Shown here: piece by piece, positions 35,143-46,516 of the stretch
Layout of the letters: each line of letters begins with the position of its first letter
How positions within the stretch are numbered: position 1 is the stretch's first letter
Assembly: GCA_000934385.1 (NCBI GenBank)
Contig: KN880491.1
Location: forward strand, 60,464 to 124,463
DNA length: 64,000 nucleotides
Direction of reading: 5' to 3'
From: Cylindrobasidium torrendii FP15055 ss-10
Taxonomy: Eukaryota; Basidiomycota; Agaricomycetes; Agaricales; Physalacriaceae
Position numbers and translations under genes: made by a program
Notes under the pieces: generated by a model
Told to the model about the DNA's origin: nothing
Databases searched by the model: none
The model's input: the letters and a program-made list of their open reading frames with translations, nothing else

Positions 35143-38100
35143 TTAATCTACAAAATCGGAGTCAGGAGCATCTTCTTTCTGAGAGGAGTTTGACGTACCA
35201 GATTCAACTACAACACCCTTGGATGGCACATCATCTTCCTCGACCGGCTTCGTCACCGGAACGGCGCTCTCGATAATCTCCTTCTCCACATCTGCAGCAG
35301 GCTTTAACCCAGTCACGGTCTCTGCATCCTTAGCCGTATCAAGGGCTTCAGGACCAGTTGGTGCAATCGGTTCCGGAGCAGCAGGGAGTGCCTCATCATT
35401 CTCTTCCTCCTGGGCGGTCGTCTTTGTATCAACAGCCGGAACAGCCTTGGGGTCGATGCTGGGTTCCGGCGTAGGTTCCCTGTGCGACTCTACGGCTTCC
35501 TCAGCAATGCTCAGCGCGGCCTCGGGACCCGAGGTGGTTTCAGCTGGCGCAATCGTGGACGGCGCGCGGGGAAGAGGTTCCTCCTTGGCAGGCAGTTCTT
35601 CATCCTGGTCAGTGACAGTCGATATGTCCTCTAACACAGGACCGGCTTCGACGACGGGCACTGGCTCGAGGTCGACCTCCGGCTCCGGCGAGGGTTCTCG
35701 CAAAGGGGGCTCCGCAGATGGTTGCTCTTCAGCTGCGCTGAGGGCGGCCTCAGGCCCTAAGGTCAATAATCCAGACGGGGCAATTGGCGAGGGTGCGCGA
35801 GGAAGTGGCTCCTCGTTGACTTCTAGCTCTTCGTCACGAGCAATAGGTGCGCCGTCAGACAGTGACTCCGCCTCAACGACAGGTATCGGCTCAATATCAA
35901 CTTGTGGGTCGGGTGTAGGCTCGCGCAAAGGCTCGATGCGATGCTCAGAGACATCACTGGCACTCAAAGGCTCTGCTGGCGCGTCCAGAGTCGGGGCCGC
36001 CTCTATTAGCATAGGTTAGTACGTAGGCGCTTACAAAGAAGACAGTTATGCACCTTCAGTAGGAGAAACAGCTACTTCGATGGTCTCGGATCCGACCGGT
36101 TCGACGTTGTCAAGGACTGTATATTCCATGAGCCATTATTCTAGCAAGTAATTTTGATCAACAGCGTACCTTCCCCAAGAGCAGGAACGGGTTCCTCCGC
36201 TGGGAAATTCTCTGCGACATTCGCTGACTCCTCGGGCTCGGGATTGTCCAATATCTCTAGAACGGCATTGTGTTCAGCCGCGGGTGGATGTGGGACATCG
36301 TCCTGGACCGTAGTTGTAGTAGTGAACTGTGCGTCCTGCGATTCATCTGCTTCAATTTGGGACACAACAGAGTCTTCGACAATGGTTTGCACTGCGTCCT
36401 CGGACCGAATCACAGCAGTTGTATCTGGTGTATCCTCGGTCACCAGAGTGGTCTCCTCAGTCACAGGCTCCTCCAAAAGGACTGGTTCTGTGGGCTCCTC
36501 AGCGACGGTTTGGGGCGGTTTGGCTTCAGCGATTGAGGGCTCCTCCGCAACAGATATTTGTCCCTCAACTGGCACTTCAGCAACCGCTTCATCTTCGACG
36601 ACAGGGATCACTGGTGCCTCGACGACAGAGGGAGACCCTTCGACGACCAACGCCTCTGCCGGAGACGCTCGGTCAGGCTCTGATTCGTCGGCCGCAGGCT
36701 CGTCTACGACAGGGTCCTGCGTAATTGGGGCAATGTCGTCGTCTGTAGGCAATGTTTCTTCAACGGATGTTAGATCCTCTGTGTGTGGGGGCTCCTCGTG
36801 GGATGTAGGGGCCTCAACGGTTGTAGTCTCTTCGGCGGGTGCAGCCTCTTCCACGACAGGGGAGATGGCTTGCGTGGTAGGTGCAACGCCCTCCTCAACA
36901 ACGATAGGAGCATCATCGATAATGGGTTCCAAGACCTCGGCCGCTGGAACACCGTCGACAATGTGTGTTGGAATGTCTTCATTAGCTGGGTCATCAAGGG
37001 TGGCTGGAGTGGATTCTGCAACGACCGGGGCAGCGACGGTCAAAGAATCATCCTCTACGACCGGAGTAGGCCCTTCAAGAATCGGAACGGGCGCCTCCTC
37101 AACAGCTGGAATGAGTTCCTCCTCTACATTCGAAGCAGGTACCTCATCAACCGGTAGCTCTGCCTCTACAGCTGGTACAGGCTGCTCCTCGACTGGAGCA
37201 AGGCTTTCTTCGATGGCTGATATGGATTCCTCCTCAGCATTTGGGACAGAGTCTTCATCGATGACTGGAGGCTCTTCCTCGACGAGAACCTCTTCTTCCT
37301 CAGGCGGAGTATGCTCTTCCTCGATGGCAGGAATGGATTCCTCCTCGACGACTGAAACCAGCTCTTCCTCCGGGATAGGAATAGCAGCGTGGTCGACAAC
37401 CAAAGGCTCCTCCACTGGCGCCGCCTCGGGCGCAACAGGTGCAGTGTCCAGTATAGCCTCTTCGACGGGAACTTCAGCGGCAGGGGCAGATTCAACCAGC
37501 TCGGGCTCGGAATAGACAGGCGCATCGACTTCGACGGTCGGCGTGGGGTCCACTGCAGTCGGAGCCTCTGGCGGAATAGCAGCAGGAGTGGTCGACTCGA
37601 TGCGGAGCTCGTCAATTGGGGCAGGTTCCGCAGGGGGTGGAACTGTAGCATCGGCTCCAGGTTGTGTGATGGCCTCCGGCAGCGCGCCGACCGCTGCTGC
37701 GTCAACAGAAGTTGCAGGGGCGTCCTTGGCCTCGGTTGCTAGTAACGACAGGTGAGAAACATGGTGCAAAATAGTTAAGATGTGACCTACCAGACTCCTC
37801 ATCATTTGAAGTCGCTGCTAGTGTCACAGCGGCTCCTGCTGCGACAGCAACACCAGCAACTGCAGCAACAGAAGCCGGGTCGGCAGCATCCTCGTCCTTC
37901 TCCTTCAAGTCCTGTAACCCATTCTTAGGGCTCTCATTGACGCTCTTCCTCTTGTCCCCGAAGCTCTTCCTAGCCTCGCTGATGATCTTCTTGGCATCAC
38001 CGAAAGACTTCCGAGGTTGTTGCTCGCCCATCTCCCCAATCTCTCCCATATCGCTGCTCTTCGACGTTGTCCGTTTCTTGTTCGTGGTCGGGCTTCTCTC

Positions 38101-40257
38101 CCAGAAACTGAACCGCTTCTTGCCACTTATGCTCGCGCGCAGGCTCGGTCTTGGCGATACTGTGCGTCCTGTTTCGCCAGTCTCTGAGGTCTCCGCTATG
38201 GTTGTGGCTGTCACTGCAGGTGGCGCTGGCCGTGTGTAACCTTGCTCAATGACTACCCATTCAACGCCGTCCAGCACGATGTTCCTGCGTAATTTGCCTA
38301 CGACAAAGTTTGGCCATCCTTCCTTGACGGGATCCACAAGTGCATCATGCCAAAAGTCGACGAACGCCTCATCGATTTCAACTCGCTCGAGTGCCGTCAC
38401 CGAAGAAGTCAAAGTGGGCTCGTTCTTGGTTTCTTCAGTTGCGGCATCGACGATGGCGGCGGCGGTAGAGGCGGGAGTAGTTGCCGCTTTGGTGTTGATG
38501 GCCAAATCAGGTATCTTTCCAGCACGCTTATTCGAATTGGCCCTTGGTAGCGTCTTCTCAATGTCATTATCCATCAATGTGCCAGCGAGATTCGTGGGTA
38601 AGGGAACACTTTCGAGGAAGCCTGAGGTCGAGAACTGCGACCAGTCAATACCAATGCCATTCCCAGAGGACTGGACGGATGACAAAGGCTCGGGCATAGG
38701 TATGAATGTGTTCGCGGCGGCTGACGGCGAAGCGGGCGGGGAGGTTGTGGCGGGGGCAGTCGACTCGACTTGGCCGTTGAGAGCCAACAGCGGGGTCAAG
38801 GTCCTCCCTTCACTGATCACGAGAGACAAGAATCGCACAGTCTCGTCGTCGAAGACACGCCCGAGGAGGGTACCCTCCCCGTTTGCAGCCGCATCTTTGA
38901 TTCTCGTCCACTGTGCAGCGTGCTCACTGTCCTGGGGAGCCTCGTTTCCTGCATTGAGTGCATCTGTGAGGAGGCGCAAGTAGCTGGAATCTGGCACTGA
39001 GGCAGATATTGAAGCAAGTTCGGTGTCGATATGGACATAAATCGCCGGGTATTGACGCGTCGAAAAGCGTGGGCGCGCGAGCAGGGTATCAGTGGAGGCT
39101 GTAGCATATGGATATGCCTTGACAAGGTCAGTCAAACGCCTCGGTAAACCTGACTCCTGGCTGTGGACATTGCTTTAGAAGATACTGTGGGGTGTGATTT
39201 GTACGCACCGTATGCTAGCCAAGAAAAGATGTTCAAGCTGGCGTCCAGCACTTTCCCAACGTTGGTAAAAAGTCGACCAATTGTCTGCTTCCTCAGCGCG
39301 GTGGGCTTCCAGCAACCAGAGACCGAGTATCTTAGCAATTTTGCTTCCTGAGATGGCGTTGGCTTCTGCATGAGCGGCGAGGGAGCTAAAAAGGTCCAAG
39401 TTTGCTACAAGGAGATCGCCATGGGGGGAAGGTAGTTGAGGCAAAAGAAATTGCTTGAAGGCAGTCGATGGATATCCATTGCTCTTCTCGGCGTCAAAGA
39501 AGACCTTATACCAGTCGTCCTTGAGGCCAAAAGACGCCCCATCGAGCCTGAGATGGCGGATGGCCCAGCGAAAGACCGCTGCGACATCATGCGATGAACG
39601 CGTAGACGCAATTTCCTCGTCGAACGGCGTGGTTGCGCCCTCAGGGCTAATAGAATGGAGGAAGAGGGAAATGAGGCGACGCTGAGCAAGAGGGTCAGCC
39701 GAGTACCAGTGTGGATGCATGAGTCCAGGTGTTTCAAGTCCTGTCGACGGTTAGTTTCGCCTGGAGAAAAGGCGGGCAAGCTACGGACCTCGAGCAACAA
39801 TTACATGAGTACAGGCCTTGATCAACGACAGGGACTCTGCAGGCGACAGTCGTCGGGCACCGATGGCTTCGTCCGAAAGTTGTACATGAAGGCTCCTGCC
39901 GAAAGGGATGGCCAGAGTCTGAGCGTCCGGTTTGGGCTCGGAGAGATTGAGAGTAAGATGCGGCGCTGGGGTAGTGCGTGTCTTCGAGGCATCTCGGCCA
40001 GAGGATGATTTGGAACGGTTGAGCAAGGAGAACCCTCCGCCTCCCGCTTCCTTCTCTTTCTCCTTCTCCTTCTCCTTCTCCTTCTCCTTCTCGGGTACTA
40101 CATCCACCGGCGTCTGGGGTGCCTCAGACACAGTCGGCGATACGGCCTCAAAGCGGCCATCGAGCAGAGATGCAGCAGAGGTGCGGTCGGGCGGTGCTAG
40201 CTCCTTGTTGTCGTCTTGCTTTTTGCGTCCGAAAACCTTGGAGAGGAACGAGGGCAT
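35143..40257 (-). CDS. MSB1-like (DUF1708) protein with a long acidic repeat tail
   Basis: The N-terminal region resembles the fungal MSB1/DUF1708 domain, a RhoGAP-like fold linked to polarity and Rho signalling. Exons in transcript order are 40257-39789, 39740-39205, 39156-37791, 37738-36170, 36116-36054 and 36002-35143, giving 1620 aa. It begins MPSFLSKVFGRKK. A Lys-Glu repeat (EKEKEK) encoded by (CTTCTC)n lies at about 57-71. The conserved domain runs to about 560 (LIKACTHVIVARGLETPGLMHP, RRLISLFLHSI, DFWHDALVDPVKEGWPNFVVGKLRR). After a Ser/Lys-rich segment comes an Ala-rich patch (VAAVAGVAVAAGAAV) and about 800 residues of acidic Pro/Glu/Val repeats such as VEEEP and PVVEE. The last 290 residues contain longer tandem units with EEPLPRAPS. 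Confidence 0.82.
40048..40093. repeat. (CTTCTC)n hexanucleotide microsatellite
   Basis: About six near-perfect CTTCTC units lie within the coding sequence of the MSB1-like gene. On the minus strand they encode alternating Lys-Glu. Length changes here would stay in frame, so the tract could vary between strains without breaking the gene. Confidence 0.85.
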
Positions 40258-40701
40258 CCTGGGTATCTCCGAGATGGCTAAAATGATATTAAATGATACA
40301 CACGAGGAAGCAGGGTCACACAATGCGGCTTACACGCTCAAAGACGCGTCCGCATGTACGTGGTGGTTGACGGTCAAAAGCGAATTATCAGGCCACGTGT
40401 TCTCCGCGTGTTGTTCATCTGCGCCACAGTCACATATGTGGTCAGTCGAGACTCGAAATGCTTTGCTCGACAATGACATGCTGGAATAACCGCACTCGCA
40501 CAACATTCATATCTATGGGCACAATAATACTATCCCATCCATCATGCGGCCAACGAGTAATCAATTAACGGAGCAAAGAGGATACCTAAATAGACAGTAT
40601 TTTACAGAGTTATATCATGGCCAGTAGCGAAGGGTTGATATGGAGTACGAACGAACAGAGAAAGAACAAAAAGCAAACATATAAGAGCTACATCTCGATC
40701 A
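40258..40701. promoter_or_regulatory. Upstream region of the MSB1-like gene
   Basis: It lies between the start of the MSB1-like gene and the end of the Zn2Cys6 gene, both leftward. A palindromic CACGTG E-box sits at 40394-40399. I see no gene in it. Confidence 0.35.
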
Positions 40702-43700
40702 TCAGTAACGCACGTTCGTCGCCTGCTGGTGTGGATGCTGTTGTTGATGTTGTTGGTGTGCCCACATCGCCTGATGCGATGGCTGCATCTCCGGTGCGCT
40801 CTCATCCCTCTCTTCTGACATATATGAGTCCTGGCCAGGCGCCGTCGCTGCTGCGGCCAGTAGGTGACTGTAATTTGAGCCATGCGAGCCCTCCCCACTA
40901 CCTTCAGGCGACTGCCCATTCACTTGCGCCTCAGGGTAAAATGGATAGAACATATGTTGGCAGTCTGGCATCGGTGCATTTCTTTCTGGCGGTGTCTTTC
41001 CAGCTGCGCGCCCATAGGTCGTTGCCGAATTGTATGAGGCCGTTGAAAGCGTCGGTGTGGTCTGAGCGCTCTTGAGATGTGATGTGTTTTCGTCGTCCCA
41101 GTCAAGCTCGCTGAGCAGAACCGGGTTTGTGGCAGGCCCCACGGTGTGAAGGCTTACACCCAGTACGTGCTCTGCTAGCTTCGAGATAAGAGGGTGTCCA
41201 CCGTTAACGTCCTTCCGTTCCCAGCGCCATCGGAACCGCGGAAGCATGTCAAGGGCAAGCCAGACGTCTTCGATGGCGGTATGAAGGGGCAGCGTTTCTG
41301 TCTTCGACATGTGTCCATAGAGAATGACCATAGCTGCGATATGGAGCGGGATGGGCGACGTGAAAAATGCGATATCGGGGAAGCGGATAAGTTGACTGTG
41401 GACTATGATCATGTTGTGTGAAGTCACAATGGCATCGACCAAAGCCTTGCGACGTTGGGGGAAAGTCAGCTCACGGGAGCTGAACAGCGCGCGCAGAAGG
41501 AGGATCCTGCATATACCGAATTTGAGGAGGGTCAGGCCCTCGTCTTCGGTAATGTTCTGCACCAGATTACTCTTCTTGTCCATCGGCCAGTCTCCCGTGC
41601 CCGAAAAGTAGTATTGGTACCTCTCCGGCAAGCGCAGACGAAATTCAAGCATACTTTTGATGATACGTGTGGCATTGCGCATGATGGTGTCGCCATTCTG
41701 CCTGGTTGGGGAATAGAGTGAGATAATGATATCGCCTTGGATGTCGGCGATGGGGTGCGATAGGTCAAAGTGCTCGCTGAATTCCTCGCGCAGCCCTTTG
41801 AGGCGCGAAGCCGACGACACTCGAGAAGGCTGAGGTGTATTGGCATCGGAAGGCGTGATAGCCAGTGGTCGACCGAGGAGTATCGAAGTGCCACGGTCAT
41901 GGACAAGCACAATGCCCCACAGACGGATGCGAAGCTGACACTCTTTATCAGAGAAGAGCGGCTGGTCGTTGACTGGGTTGACTTGGGTGGTCGGATCGTG
42001 ATGCAGACCAAGTTCAATTGATAGTCGAACCAGGCTGCCGACGAGTCTCCACAATGTGCGGCCTTGGCGCTGTGATTGGATTAATTATGCATGCCATGAT
42101 AGAAAGATGCGCGCACCTCGGTGTACAGATAAAAGTGCAGGAGAATGAGCGCCTGTAGGCTGGAGATGGTGACCTTGAGATCGGGCTTTACTCCCAACGC
42201 ACGCCTGAAGAATTCGTCGTGGTCGGGCCATTCTGGCGGCATGCCGCTATTCGCACTTTGGGAGCTGGGGGAGGAGACCGACATGTCATCCGAGTCCATT
42301 TCCGATGACCGGTGCGAGATCTCGCTGAGTGTACCCAGCGCCAATGCAAGATAGAGACTGCAAATGAAACCAGGATCGTGTGTTGCGCGGTCCGAGTAGA
42401 GATCATCCAGCATCTGCTGGAAGTCGCTCTTGAAGAAGACGGGTCGATGGATGTTGAGACGCTGGAAATAAACGTCGACAATGTGTTGCACAAGATTGCG
42501 GTCCTTGGGTAGCCATACGGCAACAGGCTCTGGCCTCGCAGTAATGGACAAGTGCTGCGCCGTGATGGACGGACGGCGAATAGAAACCTTGCGCCAATTT
42601 TGAGGATAGCGGGGAGGCTCTATCTCAGCCACGACGCGGTCGCGACCCGAGCTCAGCCCGTTGGCGCCGACAGCAAGATCTTCTTTGTCGCCGTGGGCAG
42701 AGGATGTGAGCTTAATTTCGTTAACTATCGAAGGTGAAACGCCGAAATTTTTGGCCAGCGACTGAGTGGTCGACATATCGTTGGAGTTAGGATCCTGGCC
42801 CTTGATGTCTGGCAAGCTACGCACGGCCTCGGGCGGCGAAGGTGCAGCATGCGGAGGTGCGGGTACCGCGGTAGGAGTGGTCGGCTGAGGCGGTGGTGTA
42901 TAATGCGGCATACCAGGCTGGAATGCGGGATGGATCGACGGATTATACGAGCCAGGCGGCGGCATGGGTGGTGGCATTTGGTACGGCCCACCCGGCGGAT
43001 ATGGCATCATTCCATGGGGTGGATAGCCAGGAGGGGGAGGCATCATTCCCGGCGGCGGGTACATATAGGGACCTGGAGGCGGAGGAGGACCAGCCTTGCC
43101 AGGCGTAGGTGGCATAGGTGGCTCACCAGGACGGAATGCCTGGCGCAGTGGAGATGGGCCAAAGCCAAATGAACCGGTTTCTGGTTGGGGAGGGAGTTCG
43201 ATGCCATCGCGGACGAGAAATTCTTCGATGTTGTTCAGGTCGAATCCAGGTAGGTGTCGTTTGAGAAGCGCATCGCATTGAGCAAGCTGCAGCTCAATTC
43301 GCTCCGTGTACCCACGAGGAGTCAGCGTTTGACGATGTCTGTCTTCCTGTTCGCATTCTACACCCGCTGTCTGGCATGCAGTGCATCGTGGATGCTTGGA
43401 ATCGCACTGGGAACCAAGGTTCGGTCAGTCCCGACAAATCCTGGAAGATGCCGATATCACAAAAGCGGAGGTTCCCGACACAAGATGTAGTCTGTCTACC
43501 ACTCTACATGACGCCTAGCATTTCCAATGCCAATTTTATGCCATTTGACTGAGACAACCAGCTTTGCCCAGAAACGATAGATAGCAGCATAAACGCACCT
43601 TGATTTTCTTTCCACGGCATCTGGCACACGCTTCGTGCGAGCGTCTTAGTCGCCTGGGTTCCGCAGGTCCAAGAGGTCCTATTCCGCCGTCATCGCCCGT

Positions 43701-43841
43701 CTTGCGCCGTCGCTTTGTGCCCCCGTGGGAGCCAGGCGACTCGGGCTCGACACTGCTTGCAGGCATCATATGCATCCCCGGCGGTATCGAAACGTGTCGT
43801 GGAGGAGCGCCGTTTACGCCCTGCATGTGATTGGACAGCAT
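40702..43841 (-). CDS. Zn2Cys6 transcription factor with fungal-specific TF domain
   Basis: This is a nuclear regulator with unknown targets. Exons in transcript order are 43841-43599, 43406-42117 and 42069-40702, giving 966 aa from the first in-frame ATG. The binuclear cluster is Cys72, 75, 82, 89, 92 and 99 (CX2CX6CX6CX2CX6C); the first intron falls exactly between Lys81 and Cys82. A short linker (RHRQTLTPRGYTERIELQLAQ) may form the coiled-coil dimer element. A Pro/Gly/Tyr/Met-rich stretch follows (about 155-240), then the middle-homology domain (about 340-750; VDVYFQRLNIHRPVFFK, GRTLWRLVGSLVRLSIELGLHHDP, RLWGIVLVHDRGTSILLGRP). The tail is Gln/His-rich. The frame stays open upstream of the chosen ATG after a cag, so an additional 5' exon is possible. 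Confidence 0.9.
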
Positions 43842-44155
43842 CGTGCGTTCTCTGGCGCCCTCGTTGTCGTTGAGGTCGTCGGTGCTGGCAAACGCAAGTT
43901 GCCGTAGCTGACCAATCAATAATTGATTACTCTGTGCCGGTCTGGCCTAGTGCACTGTGTCAAGCCACAACTCTTCACTTGGACGCAGAGATTATTGTAC
44001 GTAGCACATCTGCCTCGCGTAACATAGGATGTAGCGGCTCCATGTATTCGCATTTTGCTAGTGAGGACGATGCATGATACTACTGTGGCGTGCCGGTAGC
44101 GGCTTCAGATCACCGCCCTCCATTATGTCACAACCTGAATAGTCGTCCCACCATC
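43842..44155. promoter_or_regulatory. Divergent region, Zn2Cys6 factor / VTT protein
   Basis: It holds both promoters, and possibly a 5' exon of the Zn2Cys6 gene near 43842-43909, where its frame stays open after a CAG acceptor. No clear core element is seen. Confidence 0.35.
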
Positions 44156-45421
44156 ATGTCATCACAGCCCTTCGCCCGACCAGAGAACTCGCGCGCCTCT
44201 GCGTCTCTTTACACGCTGGACACCATGGCCGACGTTCCCGACGACCGGACACCGCTCGTGAATGGTGCTCACAACGACTATGGATCCGTCTCTACACCGT
44301 CGCCTCGCAAGGTGGTATTCAATGCTACACTCAAGATGGCCGCCATCTTCATCTTCAGTACGCTACTCCTCGGTGGAACACTTTGGCTTGCGTTGCCAAC
44401 TCTGGAGGAGTGCGTTCGCTGCATCATTGTTTCATAGAGCTGCTGATCTCAATAACTGCACCATAGGCAAGATCGACCTGACCTTCGCATTCCAAAGTCG
44501 TTTGAACAACTACAAGCCCTCAACACCCTCCTTAAGAAATATCGAGACATCTTTCCCTACCGTATTCTCGTCTGTTATGTCATCACCTACCTCTTGTTAG
44601 TTTCCTAATCACTTTCCCCCCTCTGCATTTGCTCACGGTTCCACAGCCTCCAGGCCTTCTCCCTACCTGGTTCAATGTACCTCTCCATCCTAGGCGGTGC
44701 TGTTTGGGGAGTCCCTCGTGCTCTCCCTTTGGCATGTGCATGTGTAGCATCCGGGGCGACGCTATGCTACCTCATCTCCGCCGCGCTTGGCCCTGCGCTC
44801 CTCACCATTCCTAAATTCCGCGACCGGTTCGCCAAATGGTCTGACACCATCTCCTCTCACAAGGCCGACATGCTCTCATTCCTCATCGTCATTCGCATTG
44901 CACCGCTGCCACCGCATTGGGTTGTGAATGTCATTTGCCCCCACGTTGGCATCGGCATCATACCCTTCTGGATCAGCACCGCCGCTGGTATCTTCGGTGT
45001 ATCCGTTATCCACACAACCATTGGTGCTGGCTTGGATAACATGAGCAGTGCGGAGGACTTCCATATCATTAGCTGGAAGAACTTCTTTGGCTTATCTGCT
45101 GTGGTAATCGGTGTGCTTATACCTGTCGGCTTGCGGCACTGGTTCTCGAGGCAGGCTGCAGAGATTGCGGCAGGCCCAGAAGAGACTGAGCCGGTGGAGG
45201 AAGACCGCATCCTTGCTGTCGGTCCTACCGCGCAGGCCAAAGCCAAGGGCGTATTGTTATCCCAACAGGAGGTCGAACAGTATTACGACGAGTCGGACGA
45301 GGACGATGATTCAGACATCATCCTAGAGGCTGGTCCTGCCATTACAATAACAAAGCCCGGCTCTCCCCAGAAGCTCGTCGATGTTGAAGACACAACACCT
45401 CGACCGAGCTCAAGCTATTAG
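44156..45421 (+). CDS. VTT-domain membrane protein, TMEM41/Tvp38-like
   Basis: This is a predicted endomembrane protein of the DedA/VTT superfamily, whose TMEM41B and VMP1 members act as lipid scramblases. Exons are 44156..44409, 44467..44595 and 44647..45421, giving 385 aa. A polar N-terminus (1-58) precedes a first helix (AAIFIFSTLLLGGTLWLAL). The VTT core follows: LQAFSLPGSMYLSILGGAVWG, ACACVASGATLCYLIS, FLIVIRIAPLPPHWVVN and PFWISTAAGIFGVSVI. FSLPGSMYLSILGG is close to the TMEM41 signature, so I favour that subgroup over Tvp38. The C-terminal 80 residues are acidic and soluble. Confidence 0.9.
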
Positions 45422-46516
45422 GCTGTCATAGTCTATTCCTCTGTATATCTTACCCAGTGTACGTTAGTTCTATATTGCAAAATTGTGACTTTTAACGCAA
45501 CGATGTTCCCTCACCTTTGCGCACGATGGCTCTGTTGCGTATGTGTAGTTTGAGGCCCTAATGAATATTAACATGGCCTTCATCACCAGGGTAAGGCGTA
45601 GTGCGACTACAGGTGTATATTTTGCTGGCTGTAAGCCTCTCGAATCCGAGGCTTCAGCACAGGCGAACTGAGAGCCGCGGATCGGCAGAGGAGGGCAGAC
45701 ATTCAATCGTTTGCTTGGGGTCAAAAGAGCCTGGCGCCGCAATTTCTTGAGGAATGCCGGTCACGCCGTTTACTCGCGACGCTGAGGGACAAGAGCTTTT
45801 CAGCGGCCGCATTGATCCTTTACCGCTGTTTGAAAACAGGTTACCTACAATGAATATCATTGTTGTCCTAATGTGTGGCCGTTTTTAAGACTCGTGTACG
45901 ACCTAGTGCTACGCATATGTGCTTGGCCATTGACAATCAGTCTCCTCGAAACAAAGAAGTTGGACTTGAGAACCTAACGCTACGGGAAAAAGCGTTTTGA
46001 TTCACTATGTGATTGCACAACCAAAAGGACCAGGTGTCTGCAAATGTGCGTGACTCGCTGCTCGTGGTCTGAATCAGGCCTGAATAGGGCCTCAGATCGT
46101 CGACCTGTTTTTTTGTGGACCCATAGCTATGGAAGTAGTTTATGAAAATTCCAACAATACCGTTGACCTGACTATAGCTTTACAACTCATACGTTGACCA
46201 GCTGGCCCTGGCTCAACAGCATTGACCTCGGGAGCGAGGAGGCCAATTCAGCAATAGTAAATAAATATTTAAATATTTAACTATGTGTTTATTTGGTTAT
46301 AAGAGCTTATGTCAGCGGCGCTTGAGCTTCTCACGTTGTTCTCAATAGCCCCCCATCATCTCCCCTCGAGTGTTGACGCGCACCTCCTTGCGCTCCGTCT
46401 GCTTTTGCAGTCCTTCGACTCCCCGACCCGGACGTTTTCTATCTGCGCCGCCTGGCGTAGCGACTTTCGCCTTCGCGCGCGCCTTCCCGCCGACCGCACT
46501 ACGATCTATATACATC
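45422..46516. other. 1.1 kb intergenic region
   Basis: It contains the 3' region of the VTT gene and the upstream region of the ARID gene. A perfect 7 bp inverted repeat (AAGCCTC/GAGGCTT) with an 8 nt loop lies at 45633-45654. An AT-rich palindromic stretch (AAATATTTAAATATTTAA) is at 46263-46280, and TATAAG is at 46298-46303. No convincing gene is seen. Confidence 0.5.

Noticed and set aside
35219..36019. 266-codon plus-strand Ser-rich ORF
   Set aside because: Antisense of the last exon of the MSB1-like gene.
36154..37515. 450-codon plus-strand open frame rich in Ser, Thr and Gly
   Set aside because: It is the antisense of the acidic repeat exon of the MSB1-like gene; the composition explains the lack of stops.
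45633..45654. Hairpin with TCGAATCC loop, resembling a tRNA T arm
   Set aside because: The stem and loop sizes do not fit a T arm and no other tRNA arms surround it; kept only as an inverted repeat in the intergenic entry.
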